Shown here in pieces: positions 23,330 to 25,438 of a stretch of 25,438 nucleotides of DNA. Source of the stretch: DALYLB01 sp046154695 (lineage in GTDB: Bacteria > Acidobacteriota > Blastocatellia > RBC074); contig JBJXFI010000074.1 in assembly GCA_046154695.1 (NCBI GenBank), positions 1-25,438 on the forward strand, in the 5' to 3' direction. Below the pieces are notes generated by a model, which was not told where the DNA came from, did not search any database, and saw nothing but the letters and a program-made list of their open reading frames with translations. How positions within the stretch are numbered: the stretch's first letter is position 1; the number at the start of each line of letters is the position of its first letter. Position numbers and translations under genes: made by a program.

Positions 23330-25438
23330 CTACTCCACCACGACGCGATCGGTCGCGCTGCGTCCGAAGGTCTCGGGGTGATACATCTCCTCGGCCTTTG
23401 TGGGGGGAACGATGAAGACGCCGGGGGTGGTGGCGCGGGCCACATAGGTGTAGCTGTAGACGCCCTCCCAGAGCATCGAGGTGAAGGCCTCGATCCGTTC
23501 ATCGCGCATATTCTGGTATTCGAACCAGTTCCCCCAGCGCCGCCACCAGTTGCCGGCCGCGGAATCCTTCGGGTCCTGCGGGATCGGGCCGGAGATGGCG
23601 AGTTCGGGATTGAGGGCTTCGAGGCCCGCGGGCAGCGGATCGACGAGGGCGACGTGATAGCGGCGCGCCTGGGCGACCATCATCAGGCGAACGCGAACCT
23701 GCGCGCCGGCCTTGATGCGCCAGGCGCCGTCCTCGTCGCGGCGAACGTCACCGGGATTGTCGATCGCCTCGTAGGTTCGCGTGACGGTGAACCCGGAATC
23801 CTCAGGCTTCAATTGCAGGCTGGCCGGCGCGTATTGCATGCCGATGCGGTAATAGAGGCGCCCCGCGCCCTCCTTGCCGAGGATCAGGTTCTGCCTGGCG
23901 GGCTGCGACAGCAGGTACCGCATCGGGACATCGATCTGGCTGCGCTCGGTCGAGCGTCCGCGGAATGCGTGGCTGCCGACATAGGCCTCGCCGAGCCAGG
24001 CGCGCGCGATGAAATCGGGCGTGACCTTCTCAAACGCGTTGAAGTAGCGGTCGAGCGCGAGCAGGATAAAGCAGTTCTCCTGCGTATTCTCCCACCGCCC
24101 CTGCCGCTTCGCGCCAAGCAGGCCGCGAACGAGCTTCGGAATCAGATCGCTCTTCGGATCCTCTCCGATCAGCGCATCGAGCAGAATGCCGTCGGCGCGC
24201 CGGTCGGAATGGAGCAGCAGGTGCGCCCCGTCCGAATAGGAGGCCGTGAAATGGGCCGCGGCGGCCGTCTCCTGCACGCGATTGTCGAGGTGGCGGCGGA
24301 TCGCCGCGGAATCGGCCTCCCCGACCACGGGCAGGATCCAGCCGAGCGCCTCCAGCGGAAGTTTCTCGGCGCCGCCGGCATCGCGGATCAGGCGGCTCGC
24401 GCGCGCGGTGTCGCGATCCCCCGCCAGGTTCCGCACAAAGAGCGAATAAGCGATGAGCACCCGCCGCGTCTCGGGCGAATAGAATGACGGAATCACCTGC
24501 TCGATGTTCCGAATGTAGTTCTTCGACCGCTCTTCCATCTCGGGCGGGACAGCGAAGCCCTTCTGCTTCGCGCGCTGGATGGCGTGCGCGGCGTGAATGC
24601 CGAGATAGGGCCATTCATCCCCGTTCCGCCGCCAGAAGCCGAAGCCGCCGGTGTAATTCTGCAGGCTCTCCAGCCGTTTGAGGTCGCGATCGACCGAGGC
24701 CATCAGTTGATCGGCGGGCGGCAGCCCCTTCGCGTCGAACGCGCCCAGCACGTCGCGCAGCGCGGCGATGGCCAGGATGCGGGAGGAGATCTGCTCCGCG
24801 CACTCGTACGGATACGATGCCAGATAGAGCACGGCGTCGGTCAGCGCCTGAAGCTGGGTCGAAGAGGTCGTGACCTCCAGGCCGCCGAATTGCCGGACGG
24901 CGTCGGAGGGCGCCAGAATGGGCTGCGAGATCGCGCCCGCGTCGATCTCTCCATAGGTCGCGAAGGCCTCGGTCGTCGCGGGCGTCCAGACGGGCAGGCT
25001 GACCTCAGCGGCGTCCGACCATTTGCCCGAGGCGCCGGCGACCTGGAAGCGCGCCGTCCCGGGATGCAGCGTCGTCGTAGGGAACCGCACCTCTACGCGG
25101 TCGTTCGCGGGCACGGTGACGCGGCGGCCCATGCCGGCCGTCAATTGCGCGTTGCCCGCGCGAACGGCCAGCTCGACCCGCATCGCAGCGCCGGTCTGGT
25201 TCTGAACGACGACCGGCAGCTCGAATTTGTCGCCGTAATTAAGGAACCGCGGCGCCGACGGCCGCACCATCAGCGGCAGGCGCGTCGTGATGGCCGACTC
25301 GCCCGCGCCGAACTGGCGGTCCCCGGCGACGGCGACAGCCATAATCCGATACCTCGTCAGGTTGTCGGGCAGCTTGAAATCGACGCGCGCGCGCCCTTCC
25401 GCATCGGTCGGCAGCGCGGCGGCGAAGTTCGCGAGCGC
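23330..25438 (-). CDS. Alpha-2-macroglobulin family protein, C-terminal part (5' end beyond window)
   Basis: The last 702 codons of a leftward gene; the frame is open through the right edge of the window. It begins in the characteristic segment FKLPDNLTRYRIMAVA with GAGES shortly after. The thioester motif C-A-E-Q is intact in PYECAEQ (Cys codon 24800-24802, Gln codon 24791-24793). It is followed by the alpha/alpha-toroid domain (GGFGFW, ALDRYFNAFEKVTPDF) and a C-terminal receptor-binding-like domain with DPLPAGLEALNPEL and WFEYQNMRDERIEAF. Bacterial homologues trap attacking proteases in the periplasm or at the surface through the reactive thioester. No pbpC neighbour is visible on this side. 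It converges with the PIN cassette, with about 50 bp between the stop codons. Confidence 0.92.
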   Translation of the reverse strand, partial: ALANFAAALPTDAEGRARVDFKLPDNLTRYRIMAVAVAGDRQFGAGESAITTRLPLMVRPSAPRFLNYGDKFELPVVVQNQTGAAMRVELAVRAGNAQLTAGMGRRVTVPANDRVEVRFPTTTLHPGTARFQVAGASGKWSDAAEVSLPVWTPATTEAFATYGEIDAGAISQPILAPSDAVRQFGGLEVTTSSTQLQALTDAVLYLASYPYECAEQISSRILAIAALRDVLGAFDAKGLPPADQLMASVDRDLKRLESLQNYTGGFGFWRRNGDEWPYLGIHAAHAIQRAKQKGFAVPPEMEERSKNYIRNIEQVIPSFYSPETRRVLIAYSLFVRNLAGDRDTARASRLIRDAGGAEKLPLEALGWILPVVGEADSAAIRRHLDNRVQETAAAAHFTASYSDGAHLLLHSDRRADGILLDALIGEDPKSDLIPKLVRGLLGAKRQGRWENTQENCFILLALDRYFNAFEKVTPDFIARAWLGEAYVGSHAFRGRSTERSQIDVPMRYLLSQPARQNLILGKEGAGRLYYRIGMQYAPASLQLKPEDSGFTVTRTYEAIDNPGDVRRDEDGAWRIKAGAQVRVRLMMVAQARRYHVALVDPLPAGLEALNPELAISGPIPQDPKDSAAGNWWRRWGNWFEYQNMRDERIEAFTSMLWEGVYSYTYVARATTPGVFIVPPTKAEEMYHPETFGRSATDRVVVE

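Overview
The window is a GC-rich bacterial chromosome segment. Several features point to Acidobacteriota, most likely a Blastocatellia-like lineage. These are a secreted CAP-domain protein carrying the Solibacter-type TIGR03437 C-terminal domain, winged-helix and AAA-like signalling proteins with WD40 arrays, a YpdA-type flavoprotein, M16 peptidase pairs, and the many dispersed palindromic repeats between genes. The taxonomic call is inference from family content; there is no rRNA or tRNA gene in the window.

Layout. Positions 1-213 hold a truncated structured repeat. A 1636-residue secreted surface protein follows (670-5580), with a glycine-rich half and tandem DUF11-type repeats of exactly 130 residues. 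A 930-bp hairpin-rich gap leads to two adjacent NTPase genes. The first (6515-7897) is a winged-helix DNA-binding domain fused to an AAA-like (AAA_35-type) NTPase. The second (7924-11130) is a related NTPase followed by one membrane segment and 14 WD40 repeats. A second, complete copy of the structured repeat (11220-11476) has 18-bp terminal inverted repeats and abuts the stop codon of the convergent CAP/TIGR03437 gene. After a regulatory-looking intergenic region, a rightward run begins: argG, a Tat-type TIM-barrel protein, a YpdA-like flavoprotein, and an M16 pair (one catalytic, one lacking the zinc motif). After another inverted-repeat element comes a tight operon: a CreD-like membrane protein, an L,D-transpeptidase, larC, a PIN-domain putative toxin and a 69-residue partner. 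The window ends inside a leftward alpha-2-macroglobulin gene with an intact thioester motif.

How the genes may work together. The NTPase pair reads as one transmembrane signalling module: an outside WD40 sensor, one membrane helix, a cytoplasmic NTPase, and a DNA-binding partner with a related NTPase. This is the best candidate for an undescribed system. The PIN gene and its small downstream neighbour form a second candidate, a toxin-first toxin-antitoxin-like cassette of lower GC attached to the end of larC. The CreD-like protein, L,D-transpeptidase, alpha-2-macroglobulin and M16 proteins suggest an envelope-maintenance theme. The two copies of the large structured repeat differ by compensatory base changes in two separate stems, so their folded form appears to be conserved.
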